Shown here one piece after another: positions 11,362-21,451 of a stretch of DNA of 64,000 nucleotides. This DNA comes from Deltaproteobacteria bacterium. Lineage in GTDB: Bacteria > Desulfobacterota > Syntrophia > Syntrophales > UBA8958. Positions within the stretch are counted from its first letter, which is position 1. Every line of letters starts with the position of its first letter. The position numbers and the translations under genes are program-made. Below the pieces are notes generated by a model. The model did no database searches. It had not been told where the DNA came from and saw nothing but the letters and a program-made list of their open reading frames with translations. Location: the NCBI GenBank assembly GCA_029553375.1, contig JAKPCH010000059.1:1-64000 (forward strand). The letters are read 5' to 3'.

Positions 11362-12303
11362 ATGCCCGCGCCGAAGATCGAGCGCCACTACCCGCGCTGG
11401 GGGGCCCAGGCGCTGTGGCAGCAGCTCGACGCCTTGCTGCCGGGCATCGGCATCGAGATCGTCGCCAGCACCGACTCGACCAATACGCGGCTGGTCGAGC
11501 GCGCGCGCCGCAGCAGCGGCCGGCGCGATGGCCCGGTCACCGCCCCCGGCCAGCTCGACGCCGCCGCGCGCGAAGCGCCGACGCCGCACGGCCGGCGCGG
11601 CGACGATGTGCGGCCGTGCCTGCTGGTGGCCGAAGCGCAGACCGCCGGGCGCGGCCGGCTGGGCCGCACCTGGCATGCCAGCCCCGGTGCCTCGCTGACC
11701 TTCTCGCTGTCGCTGCCGCTGGCGCCGCCGCAGTGGTCCGGCCTGTCGCTGGCGGTGGGCGTGGCGCTGGCCGACGCGCTGGACCCCGGCATGCCGGCGC
11801 AGCCGCCGCGCATCGGCCTGAAGTGGCCCAACGACCTGTGGCTGCTCGACGCGCCGGGGCAAGGGCGCAAGCTCGGCGGCGTGCTGATCGAGACGGTGGC
11901 CGTCGGCGAGCGGCGCATGGCGGTGATCGGCGTCGGCCTGAACGTGCGGCCGCCGCTGCCGGCGCAATTGCCGGCGCAGTTGCCGGCGCAGGAGCTGGCC
12001 AGCGGCTGCGCCTGCGCGCAGGAGCTGCAGCCCGGCATCAACCCGCCCGAGGCGCTGCGCTGCGTGGCCGCACCGCTGGCCGGCGCGCTCAGGCGCTTCG
12101 AGCGCGACGGCCTGGCGCCTTTCGTCGACGCCTACCGCCGGCGCGACCTGCTGCACGGCCGCAGCGTGCGCACCACCGATGCCGACGTGCCCGAGGGCAT
12201 CGCCGAAGGCATCGACGCCCACGGTGCGCTGCTCGTGCGCGCGCGCGGGCGTTTGTTTACGCTGGTCGGCGGCGAGGTCAGCGTGCGCCCGGCCGGCGCT
12301 TGA
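11362..12303 (+). CDS. birA: Biotin-[acetyl-CoA-carboxylase] ligase
   Basis: A 313-residue biotin protein ligase that activates biotin with ATP and attaches it to the carboxyl carrier of acetyl-CoA carboxylase. The catalytic domain has STDSTNTR, the biotin-binding QTAGRGRLGRTWH and KWPNDLWL, then GGVLIET, and a C-terminal SH3-like domain. There is no N-terminal helix-turn-helix, so it should not repress biotin genes. A ribosome site AGGA precedes the ATG. An LPAQ motif is repeated three times near residues 197-211 by a 12-base tandem repeat, probably expanded by slippage. Confidence 0.92.
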   Translation: MPAPKIERHYPRWGAQALWQQLDALLPGIGIEIVASTDSTNTRLVERARRSSGRRDGPVTAPGQLDAAAREAPTPHGRRGDDVRPCLLVAEAQTAGRGRLGRTWHASPGASLTFSLSLPLAPPQWSGLSLAVGVALADALDPGMPAQPPRIGLKWPNDLWLLDAPGQGRKLGGVLIETVAVGERRMAVIGVGLNVRPPLPAQLPAQLPAQELASGCACAQELQPGINPPEALRCVAAPLAGALRRFERDGLAPFVDAYRRRDLLHGRSVRTTDADVPEGIAEGIDAHGALLVRARGRLFTLVGGEVSVRPAGA

Positions 12304-12310
12304 CTCGGCG

Positions 12311-12535
12311 ATGCGCGTGCTGGTGGCGCTGTTGGCGCTGGCCAACCTGGCCTTCTTCGCGCTGGCGCAGGGCTGGGCGCTGCCCTACGCGGGCCTGAGC
12401 CGCCACGACGCGCGCGAACCGCAGCGCCTGGCCGCGCAGATCAACGCCGACGCGGTGCGCGTGGTGCCGGCCGATGTGGCCGCTGCCGCGGCGTCGGCGG
12501 CAGCGGCAGCCGCTGCGGCCAGCGCCGCCGATTGA
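12311..12535 (+). CDS. Small membrane protein, N-terminal part of a SPOR-like protein
   Basis: Seventy-four residues beginning eight bases after birA. An N-terminal hydrophobic helix (residues 1-22) is followed by GLSRHDAREPQRLAAQINADAVRVV and then an almost pure Ala tail to the stop. In related Burkholderiales, birA is followed by a protein with the same start that continues into a SPOR (peptidoglycan-binding) domain. Here the SPOR domain is absent, so this may be a shortened or decayed version. Function unknown. Confidence 0.6.
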   Translation: MRVLVALLALANLAFFALAQGWALPYAGLSRHDAREPQRLAAQINADAVRVVPADVAAAAASAAAAAAAASAAD

Positions 12536-12546
12536 TCCCGGCGCGC

Positions 12547-14325
12547 TCAGCGCGGCGGCAGGCGCAGCAGCCGCAGCGTCAGGCTGGCCGTGGCCAGCGC
12601 CAACAGCCACAAGCCGCCCATCGCGCCGCCGCCGCCACCGCTGTCGGCCGCCTCGGCCGCGGGCTGCTGCGCGCGGTCTTGCGGCGCGCGCGCCAATGCG
12701 GCGTCGAGATCGGCGTTGTCGATCACCGCGGCCGTGCGCGGCGGCGCGACGTAGCTGTCGGGCGCGGCGGCGTAGCGCAGCGCCTGTTCGGCGTCGAGGA
12801 TGCCGGCGCCGCACGTGGCTGTCGTGCAGATGCAGCGCCCCGGGTTGGACGCCGCGCATGCGGCGATCTTCGGCGACACCACGTGCGGGCGCGCGCTCGC
12901 GCGCAGCCCTTGCACCAGTTGCGCATGGCTCAGGCCCGGGTTCAGGCTCAGCATCAACGCCAGGGTGCCGGCCACCTGCGGCGCGGCGAAACTGGTGCCG
13001 TAGAACCGCGCATAGCCGGCGGCGCCCGGCGCGCTGCTGCCGCGGTTGGTCAGCGTGACCAGCCCGCTGTCGGCCAGATCGGCGCCCCAGTTGCCGTCGG
13101 CATCGTCGCCCGAGACGGTGGCGATGCCGCTGGCCTGCAGCGCGGCACCGAAGTTCGAGTAGTTGGCCTTGAAGCCGTCGCGGTTCAGCCCGGCCACGCC
13201 GACCACGCCGTTGCAGCTGGCCGGCCGCGACGGCGCCGACCAGTCGTTGCCCGCGGCGGCGACCACCACCACGCCGTGCGCGCGCAACTCGTCCACCGCC
13301 TGCTGGTACGCCGGCCCGCACGCGGCGCTGCCGCCGAAGCTGATGTTGAGGATGCGCGCCGGGTTCGGGTTGGGCGGCGCGCCGGGCACCGCCAGCCCGG
13401 CGGCCCAGCGCATGCCGTCGATGATGTCGCGCAACTCGGCGCCGCACTTGCCGGCCACGCGCACCGGCACGATGGCGATGCCCTGGTGGATGCCGGCGCC
13501 GCCCGCGCCGTTGCCGGAACGCGCGGCCAGCATGCCGGCGATGATGGTGCCGTGCCAGGAACTGTTGCCCGGCGTGCAGCCGGCAAACAGCCGGTTGCTC
13601 AGGTCCATCGTGCTGACGCCGTCGCCGGGGTCGCTGGCGTCGGCGTCGCGGCCGTCGCCGTCGTTGGCGTATTCGACCGTGCTGACGAAGTCGTAGCCGG
13701 CGAGCACGCGGCCGTCCAGCTCGGGGTGGGGCGTGATGCCGGTGTCCAGCACCGCCACCACCGTCGGCGCCCCCGCCGGTGCCGCGCCGGCCAGCAGCCA
13801 CGCGCTTTGGAAGCCGGCGACGCCGCGCAGCCGCGCCGGCAGTGCATTGGCGTTGCTGCCGGACACCGCATGCAGCCACCACTGCTGCGGGTACAGCGGG
13901 TCGTCGGGTGCGGCCTGCAGGCGCTGCTCGCGCTGGTTGGGCTCGACCCAATCGACGTCGGGGCGCGCCAGCAGCTTGTCGCGCAGCGCCGCGGCCTCCC
14001 GTGCCGACAGCGGCGCATCGAATTCGAGCCACTGCTGGTCGCGGCCCACCGGGTGCAGACGGGGCTCGCGCCGGCCCGATGTGCCGGACAAGCCGGCCTG
14101 CCCGAGCACACGCTGCCAGCGCTGCGCTTCGTGCGCTGCCGCGCCGCTTCGCGCCTGCAGGCGTTCGTGCGCCGGCGGCTGCTGCAGCCGCACGATCAGG
14201 CCGTGGACCGGGCGGGCCTGGACGGCGCCGTCGGCCTCGCCCGCCTGCGCCAGCGGCGCGGCGCCGAGCGTGGCGGCCCACGCCAAGGCAGCGCCGCGGT
14301 GCAGCCAGCGATGCCCGGCGCGCAT
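12547..14325 (-). CDS. Secreted S8 (subtilisin-like) serine protease
   Basis: A 592-residue exported protease. It has a signal peptide (residues 1 to about 29, ending APLAQA), an inhibitor-like propeptide region including RPDVDWVEPN, and the catalytic triad: Asp in VAVLDTGITPHPELDG, His in SSWHGTIIAGMLAA, Ser in GTSFAAPQVAGTLAL. An Asn of the oxyanion hole is in AAAGNDWS. The C-terminus has a Gly-rich linker, a hydrophobic helix and basic residues, like a GlyGly-type sorting tail (MGGLWLLALATASL then LRLLRLPPR). The ATG at 14325 is chosen because it starts the signal peptide. It begins 11 bases after the gap stop. Confidence 0.9.
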   Translation of the reverse strand: MRAGHRWLHRGAALAWAATLGAAPLAQAGEADGAVQARPVHGLIVRLQQPPAHERLQARSGAAAHEAQRWQRVLGQAGLSGTSGRREPRLHPVGRDQQWLEFDAPLSAREAAALRDKLLARPDVDWVEPNQREQRLQAAPDDPLYPQQWWLHAVSGSNANALPARLRGVAGFQSAWLLAGAAPAGAPTVVAVLDTGITPHPELDGRVLAGYDFVSTVEYANDGDGRDADASDPGDGVSTMDLSNRLFAGCTPGNSSWHGTIIAGMLAARSGNGAGGAGIHQGIAIVPVRVAGKCGAELRDIIDGMRWAAGLAVPGAPPNPNPARILNISFGGSAACGPAYQQAVDELRAHGVVVVAAAGNDWSAPSRPASCNGVVGVAGLNRDGFKANYSNFGAALQASGIATVSGDDADGNWGADLADSGLVTLTNRGSSAPGAAGYARFYGTSFAAPQVAGTLALMLSLNPGLSHAQLVQGLRASARPHVVSPKIAACAASNPGRCICTTATCGAGILDAEQALRYAAAPDSYVAPPRTAAVIDNADLDAALARAPQDRAQQPAAEAADSGGGGGAMGGLWLLALATASLTLRLLRLPPR

Positions 14326-14336
14326 GGCCGGGCGGC

Positions 14337-15341
14337 TCAGCGGCCGGCCATCACGCGCACCATCTCCAGCACCTTGCACGAGTAGCCCCACTCGTTGTCG
14401 TACCAGGCGACGACCTTCGCCATGTTACCCCTCAAGACCTGGGTGAATTCGAGATCGACGATGGAAGAATGGTCGTTGGCCCGGAAATCGGAGGACACGA
14501 GACGTTCCTCCTCGCAGGCCATGATCCCCTTCAGGCCGTCGAGGGACGCCTCCTGGAGGGTCTTTCTCAGTTCGTCCGTCGTGGTCTCCCTCTTCAGCTC
14601 GGCGACGAAATCGACGATGGAGACCGTCGGGGTCGGCACCCGGAGGGAATAACCGTCGAACCGTCCCCCCAGCTCGGGGATGACCAAGGCCAGGGCCCTG
14701 GCCGCCCCCGTCGTCGTGGGGATGATGTTGAGGGCCGCCGCCCGGGCCCGGCGCAGGTCCTTGTGGGGAAGGTCGAGGATCCGCTGGTCGTTGGTGTAGG
14801 CATGGACCGTAGTCATCATCCCCTTCTCGATCCCGAAGGCCCCATGGACGACGGAAACGGGCGGGGCCAGGCAATTGGTCGTGCAGGAGGCGCAGGAGAC
14901 GATGTGGTGACGTGAGGGGTCGTAGGACAGGTGATTCACCCCGACCACCACGGTGAGGTCCTCCCCCTGGGCGGGGGCCGTGATGATGACCTTCCGGGCG
15001 CCCGCCTCGAGATGGGCCGCCGCCCTGGAGGAGGAGGTGAAGAGCCCCGTGCTCTCGATGACCAGCTCCACCCCCACGTCGTCCCAGGGGATGGTGGCGG
15101 GATCGCGGAAGGAGAGATTCGTGATCATCCTGCCGTCGACGATCATACCGCCCTCGACGACGGACACGGAGCCCCCGTAGCGGCCGTAGCAGGTGTCGTA
15201 TTTGAAGAGGTGGGCGTTGGTCTCCACGTCGAAGAGGTCGTTGACGGCGACCACCTCCAGGGTTTGGGGATACCTCTCGAGGACGGCCTTGAGGACCTGC
15301 CGCCCGATCCGTCCGAATCCGTTGATGCCGAGGCGAACCAT
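14337..15341 (-). CDS. gap: Glyceraldehyde-3-phosphate dehydrogenase, probably a chimeric gene
   Basis: A 334-residue NAD-dependent GAPDH of glycolysis and gluconeogenesis. The Rossmann motif is [15 protein letters not shown], the catalytic Cys is in [12 protein letters not shown], and the C-terminus has [10 protein letters not shown]. The ATG at 15341 follows a GGGAAGG ribosome site. Codons up to the [10 protein letters not shown] motif follow the deltaproteobacterial style (CTC, AGG), while the last 18 residues use CTG, GTG and CGC like the genes to the left. The reading frame is intact but the two ends probably come from different genomes. The GAF-protein gene lies 11 bases upstream. Confidence 0.9.
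   Translation of the reverse strand: MVRLGINGFGRIGRQVLKAVLERYPQTLEVVAVNDLFDVETNAHLFKYDTCYGRYGGSVSVVEGGMIVDGRMITNLSFRDPATIPWDDVGVELVIESTGLFTSSSRAAAHLEAGARKVIITAPAQGEDLTVVVGVNHLSYDPSRHHIVSCASCTTNCLAPPVSVVHGAFGIEKGMMTTVHAYTNDQRILDLPHKDLRRARAAALNIIPTTTGAARALALVIPELGGRFDGYSLRVPTPTVSIVDFVAELKRETTTDELRKTLQEASLDGLKGIMACEEERLVSSDFRANDHSSIVDLEFTQVLRGNMAKVVAWYDNEWGYSCKVLEMVRVMAGR
14380..14409. other. Probable junction between two genomes
   Basis: These bases encode the [10 protein letters not shown] motif of GAPDH, which is nearly invariant at DNA level across high-GC bacteria. Codon style, intergenic repeats and gene content change here. A shared stretch of about 30 bases is enough for a de Bruijn assembler to join unrelated contigs. 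Confidence 0.7.
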
Positions 15342-15352
15342 GGGCCCTTCCC

Positions 15353-15916
15353 TCAATTGTCGTCGATGCGGTACTTGTGCTGAGCCATCAATTCACACTT
15401 CGTCTTTATCATCTCGTGGAGACGGGCGTTGGCGATGGCGATGGCGCTCAGGTTGGCCGCCGCCTCCAGAAATCTGATCTCCCGGTCCGAGAAGGCCCGG
15501 ACCTCGTCCGTGTAGATCCGCAGGACCCCGATGGCCGCCTCCTCGACGATGAGGGGGGTCACAAGGACCGATCGGATACCCTCGGCCCGGGCCCTTTCCC
15601 CGTACTGGAAATCCCTGTTTTCCGGGGCGTCCTCCACGTAGACCGTCTGCCCCGCCAGGGCCTTCCTGTCGAGGCCGCTCTCATGGACGGAGACGGGACC
15701 CTTGTGGAGATAGCCCTCCGAGAGGCCGCAGGAGGCGGCCAGGACCAGCCTTTTCCCCCTCGCGTCGAGGAGGCGGATGGAGGCCGCCTTGACGCCCATG
15801 GCCTTCGTGACGCAGGTGACGACCTTTTCCAGGACGACACCCGTCTCCAGGGAGGCGTTCACCACCCGGGCCAGCTCGTAAAGGGCGTTGAAATGATCCT
15901 CCCCGCCATTTCTCAT
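15353..15916 (-). CDS. GAF-domain sensor protein
   Basis: A 187-residue cytoplasmic protein made of one GAF domain (about residues 8-165: [20 protein letters not shown] to [19 protein letters not shown]) and a short helical tail. Features such as [21 protein letters not shown] and SVLVTPLI fit the GAF fold that binds small ligands or haem. No output domain is attached, so it must act on a partner. The ATG at 15916 has a perfect AAAGGAGG site. It ends 11 bases before gap, suggesting an operon and possible metabolic sensing; the ligand is unknown. Confidence 0.85.
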   Translation of the reverse strand: MRNGGEDHFNALYELARVVNASLETGVVLEKVVTCVTKAMGVKAASIRLLDARGKRLVLAASCGLSEGYLHKGPVSVHESGLDRKALAGQTVYVEDAPENRDFQYGERARAEGIRSVLVTPLIVEEAAIGVLRIYTDEVRAFSDREIRFLEAAANLSAIAIANARLHEMIKTKCELMAQHKYRIDDN

Positions 15917-15965
15917 GACGAACCTCCTTTCCCCTCCGCTCCCTCCTACCTTCTTTTTCCAGGGA

Positions 15966-16637
15966 TTACAAGACCCGCCGCCGGGCCTCCGGCACGGCAT
16001 CATCCGCGATGATGCGAAGGAATTCCACCCGGGGTATCATCCTGGCCCCCATGGTCCTCAGATGCTCCGTGTAGATCTGGCAATCGATGACGGCATAACC
16101 CCTTTCCCTGAGGCGGCGGGCGAGGTGGATGAGGGCCACCTTGGAGGCGTTGCTGACCCTCGTGAACATGGATTCCCCGAAGAAGCAGCGGCCGAGGGAG
16201 ACGCCGTACAGGCCTCCCACCAGTTCACCCCCCATCCAGACCTCCACGGAATGGGCCAGACCCAACCGGTGGAGCTCTCCATAGGCCGCCGCCATCTCGT
16301 CGGTGATCCAGGTCCCCCTTTGCCCCTCCCGGGGCGCCCGACACCCCTCGACCACCTCCGTGAAGGCCTCGTCCCAAGAGACGCGGAAGAGGTCCTTCTT
16401 CAGCAACTGACGCATGCTCCGCGAGATCTTGATCTCTTCCGGGAAAAGGACGAAGCGGGGGTCGGGAGACCACCAGAGGATCGGTTCCCCCTCCTCGTAC
16501 CAGGGGAAGATACCCATCCGGTAGGCCAGGATCAGGCGCTCCGGCCGCAGGTCACCCCCCACGGCCAAAAGACCGTTTCTCTCGGCCAGGTGGGGAGGCG
16601 GGAAGATGAGCTCGTCGATGAGCTGGAAGACGGGCAT
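15966..16637 (-). CDS. aat: Leucyl/phenylalanyl-tRNA-protein transferase
   Basis: A 223-residue enzyme that adds Leu or Phe from aminoacyl-tRNA to proteins with N-terminal Lys or Arg, marking them for ClpAP. Family motifs are [40 protein letters not shown] and [18 protein letters not shown], and the length is normal. It begins seven bases after the clpA stop, at the end of clpS-clpA-aat. The three genes form the bacterial N-end-rule recognition and unfolding machinery in one transcription unit. Confidence 0.95.
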   Translation of the reverse strand: MPVFQLIDELIFPPPHLAERNGLLAVGGDLRPERLILAYRMGIFPWYEEGEPILWWSPDPRFVLFPEEIKISRSMRQLLKKDLFRVSWDEAFTEVVEGCRAPREGQRGTWITDEMAAAYGELHRLGLAHSVEVWMGGELVGGLYGVSLGRCFFGESMFTRVSNASKVALIHLARRLRERGYAVIDCQIYTEHLRTMGARMIPRVEFLRIIADDAVPEARRRVL

Positions 16638-16644
16638 GGACGCG

Positions 16645-18885
<2,241 letters not shown>

Positions 18886-18906
18886 TTTCTTTCCCTCGGC
18901 ATTATC

Positions 18907-19227
18907 TTAAATCGCCTCGTAGGAGCATTTCAAGGGGAATCCTCTCCTCCTGGCCATGGCATGGACCTGGTTCACCTTGCTGACGGCGACGTCGTAGATG
19001 TAGACGCCGCACTCCCCCCGCCCCCGGCGATGGACGTCGAGCATGATCTTCGTCGCCAGGGCGGCGGGCTTGGCGAAGACCTTCATGAGGACCTCCACGA
19101 CGAAATCCATCGTCGTGTAGTGGTCGTTGTGGAGGATCACCCGGTAAAGTTTCGGCTCCTCCAGGTCCGTCTCCGCCGTGACATCCGGCAGTATGTCGGT
19201 GTATTCCTCGGGGTCCCTCTCCGTCAC
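18907..19227 (-). CDS. clpS: ATP-dependent Clp protease adaptor ClpS
   Basis: A 106-residue adaptor that binds N-end-rule substrates and hands them to ClpA. The domain includes YRVILHNDHYTTMDFVVEVL, the ligand-binding Asn-Asp and Met residues, and HRRGRGECGVYIYDVAVSKV. A GTG start at 19227 is proposed because GGAGGGGAAG stands just upstream and no ATG precedes the fold. It heads the clpS-clpA-aat operon. Confidence 0.93.
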   Translation of the reverse strand: MTERDPEEYTDILPDVTAETDLEEPKLYRVILHNDHYTTMDFVVEVLMKVFAKPAALATKIMLDVHRRGRGECGVYIYDVAVSKVNQVHAMARRRGFPLKCSYEAI

Positions 19228-19257
19228 CCTTCCCCTCCCGCTGCTCCTTGCTTCAAT

Positions 19258-19285
19258 ATTTTATGTACGAGGAAGGGAAATGCAA
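19258..19285 (-). promoter_or_regulatory. Possible promoter of clpS-clpA-aat
   Basis: Minus-strand TTGCAT (19280-19285), a 16-base spacer and TAAAAT (19258-19263) form a weak -35 and good -10 about 30 bases upstream of the clpS start, in an AT-richer patch. Confidence 0.4.
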
Positions 19286-19352
19286 GGGGTTAGTCTTTTG
19301 GCGCCCTTTATGGTAAGGGGAGGGGAAAAATCGAAGGGGAGGGACAAGGCCC

Positions 19353-19937
19353 ATGAAAATCCTCTGTCTCCTCGGGAGTCCCCGCCCGAAGGGCAACAGT
19401 TCCATTTTGGCCCATCGGTTCTGCGAGACCGCCAAGGGGCTGGGGGCCAAGGTACGCATCTTTTCCCTCAACAAGCTGGAATACCGGGGATGTCAGGCCT
19501 GCCTGGCCTGCAAGAAAAAACTGGAGAGCTGCGCCCTCAACGACGACCTCGCCAGGGTCCTGGAAGAGGTCAGGACGTGCGACGTCCTCGTCCTTGCCAC
19601 CCCCATCTACTACGGCGAGGTGTCGAGTCAGATGAAGGCCTTCATCGACCGGACCTTTTCCTTCCTCAAACCCGATTACGTCTCCAACCCCCGCCCGAGC
19701 CGCCTCGACCCCGGCAAGAGGCTCGTCTTCATCATCACCCAGGGTCAACCGGACGAGCTCCAGTTCGACGACGTCTTTCCCCGTTACGACGCCTTCTTCC
19801 GCTGGTACGGCTTCGAGGCGGGGGAACTGATCCGTGTCTGCGGCGTCATGGACCCGGGGGACGTGGAGGCCCACCGGGAGGCCCTGGAGCTGGCCGAGGC
19901 CACGGCCCGCAAGGTCTGCTCAGGAGGCGAGAGATGA
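19353..19937 (+). CDS. Iron-sulfur flavoprotein / NADPH-dependent FMN reductase family
   Basis: A 194-residue flavodoxin-fold protein. The FMN phosphate loop is LLGSPRPKGNSS at residues 7-18 and TPIYYGEVSSQMKAFIDR follows in the core. Between them lies a compact cysteine set, C47-x2-C50-x2-C53-x6-C60, matching the 4Fe-4S motif of archaeal and clostridial iron-sulfur flavoproteins (Isf), which pass electrons between ferredoxin-type donors and acceptors. The partner is unknown. Its TGA overlaps the ATG of the next gene. Confidence 0.85.
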   Translation: MKILCLLGSPRPKGNSSILAHRFCETAKGLGAKVRIFSLNKLEYRGCQACLACKKKLESCALNDDLARVLEEVRTCDVLVLATPIYYGEVSSQMKAFIDRTFSFLKPDYVSNPRPSRLDPGKRLVFIITQGQPDELQFDDVFPRYDAFFRWYGFEAGELIRVCGVMDPGDVEAHREALELAEATARKVCSGGER

Positions 19938-20353
19938 CGAGCAAGACCTTCGATCTCTCCTACGACACCACCGCCCGCGTGGATGTCCTGGACATCACCC
20001 CGGACGTCGCGGGGGTCGTGAAAAAGTCGGGGTTCACGGACGGTTACTGCCTGGTCTTCGTGCCCGGATCCACCGCCTCCGTGACGACCATCGAATACGA
20101 AAGCGGCGTCGTCCGCGACCTGATCGACGCCGTGGAGCGTCTCGCCCCCCAGGGGATACCCTACCGTCACGACGCCCGCTGGGGGGACGGCAACGGTTTC
20201 GCCCACGTGAGGGCGTCCCTCCTTGGGCCGTCCCTCACCGTGCCCGTCGCCGGGGGGCGCCTCCTCTTGGGGACATGGCAGCAGATCGTCCTCATAGATT
20301 TCGACAACCGGCCCCGGAAACGCCGCCTCCTCGTCCAGGTGGGCGGATCCTGA
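19934..20353 (+). CDS. YjbQ / UPF0047 family protein
   Basis: A 139-residue single-domain protein of the YjbQ family. Typical text includes ITPDVAGVVKKSG, GYCLVFVPGSTASVTTIEYE, HVRASLLGPSLTVPVAGGRL and LGTWQQIVLIDFDNRPRKR, which contain the conserved His, Thr and Glu residues of the pocket. E. coli YjbQ shows weak thiamine-phosphate-synthase activity; the true role is uncertain. The ATG overlaps the previous stop and is preceded by AGGAGG, so the two genes are coupled. Confidence 0.88.
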   Translation: MTSKTFDLSYDTTARVDVLDITPDVAGVVKKSGFTDGYCLVFVPGSTASVTTIEYESGVVRDLIDAVERLAPQGIPYRHDARWGDGNGFAHVRASLLGPSLTVPVAGGRLLLGTWQQIVLIDFDNRPRKRRLLVQVGGS

Positions 20354-20386
20354 ACCGACGGTGGGCGACGCCTTCACCCGTCGCCG

Positions 20387-20415
20387 TTGACAAGAACCGC
20401 CGGTTCGTATCTTAT
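20387..20415 (+). promoter_or_regulatory. Sigma-70-type promoter
   Basis: TTGACA at 20387-20392, a 17-base spacer, and TCTTAT at 20410-20415 (four of six to consensus), 38 bases before the exported-protein ATG at 20453. Confidence 0.55.
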
Positions 20416-20452
20416 GAAATCGTAAGAAGATGCCGAAGGAGGACGTTTGGCG

Positions 20453-20995
20453 ATGAAGCGGATCACCTTGACGCTGGCGTGTTGTTTAGTACTGTTGGGC
20501 GGCACCGCCTGGGCCCAGACGGCCCTGGAGGCCGTCAAGGCCCTCAAGAAGCTCGAGGGCCGCGTCGCCGTGGGTCTTAACTACAAAGAGTACGCCTTCT
20601 CCCTGGCGGACGCCAAGGTGGAGACGACGATGTATCTCGAGAGCAGCGCCGCCCGCCAGAATCCCGCCCTGGCCGATCGCATCAGGAAAATAGTTGATCA
20701 CTATGAGAACGCCAGGATAATCTGGAATATCAAGGTCCAGAAGATGGAGGACTTCGGCACCGCCTTCGGTCACCTCATGTCGATGAAAAAGAACGACAAG
20801 GAGGGGGCCCTGGGGTTAAGGATGCTCGAGCTCTACCCCCAGGCGAACCGTTCCGCCGAGAAGGGAGGGGCCCTGACCATGGGGGCCTTCGGCAGTCGGG
20901 GCGAGAACGAGATCCTCGTGGACAACCTCATCAACATCATCTGGAAACAGGCCGCCGAGGACCTGCGGGAGGCCGTGCGGACGGTCGTCCATTGA
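20453..20995 (+). CDS. Exported protein of unknown function
   Basis: A 180-residue protein with a clear signal peptide (residues 1-22, ending GTAWA). The mature part is helical and polar, with a YKEYAFSLADAKVETTMYLE stretch, and no family was recognised. The ATG at 20453 is placed ten bases after AAGGAGG; a TTG six bases earlier is too close to it. It likely acts in the periplasm. It is alone behind its own promoter, or leads the next small gene. Confidence 0.7.
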   Translation: MKRITLTLACCLVLLGGTAWAQTALEAVKALKKLEGRVAVGLNYKEYAFSLADAKVETTMYLESSAARQNPALADRIRKIVDHYENARIIWNIKVQKMEDFGTAFGHLMSMKKNDKEGALGLRMLELYPQANRSAEKGGALTMGAFGSRGENEILVDNLINIIWKQAAEDLREAVRTVVH

Positions 20996-21021
20996 GAGGC
21001 CTTGGGTCGGTCGGAGGGGAG

Positions 21022-21315
21022 ATGACCTCCCGCGGCGACGCCGCCCTCCTCGAAAGATCCCTCAGGGAGATCGAAAACCTCCGGAACGCCTCGCCTTACG
21101 ACGAGGCCTTCCGCCGCTGGCGGGAGGAGACGGAGGGCGTCCTATCCCGCCTCTTCGGGGCCGCCTCACCCCTCCTTGAACACTTCCGGGGCATCCTCTT
21201 CACCCCCCTCTTCCTCACCTGCCGTTGCGACGACCGCCTCTTCTCGGAGGCCTATGAAAACGGCCTGCGGGAGGCCCGGGATCTCGTGAGGAGGTGTCTG
21301 GAGAGGATCTGCTGA
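21022..21315 (+). CDS. Small helical protein of unknown function
   Basis: A protein of 97 residues, from an ATG with GGAGGGG just upstream, starting 26 bases after the exported-protein gene. It reads as an alpha-helical unit with the pattern ...SPYDEAFRRWREETEGVLSR then LFG...; similar stretches begin some bacterial proteins with C-terminal nucleotide-binding or TIR-like domains, but no such domain follows here. Function unknown. Confidence 0.5.
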   Translation: MTSRGDAALLERSLREIENLRNASPYDEAFRRWREETEGVLSRLFGAASPLLEHFRGILFTPLFLTCRCDDRLFSEAYENGLREARDLVRRCLERIC

Positions 21316-21346
21316 TCATCGCCCGAAGTCCGTCCCTTTTTTTCGT

Positions 21347-21375
21347 TTGACAATTACCGTGGATTTCGGTAGGGA
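21347..21375 (+). promoter_or_regulatory. Possible promoter of the MFS carrier
   Basis: A perfect TTGACA (21347-21352) is followed after 17 bases by TAGGGA (21370-21375), a weak -10, about 75 bases before the MFS start. The patch is AT-rich compared with its surroundings. Confidence 0.4.
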
Positions 21376-21451
21376 TGACGCGGTTTTTTGGTTGCGCCCA
21401 GGGGGGCGCGATCCATTTTTTTACCATCACTGCGAAGGAGGAAGGTTTAAC

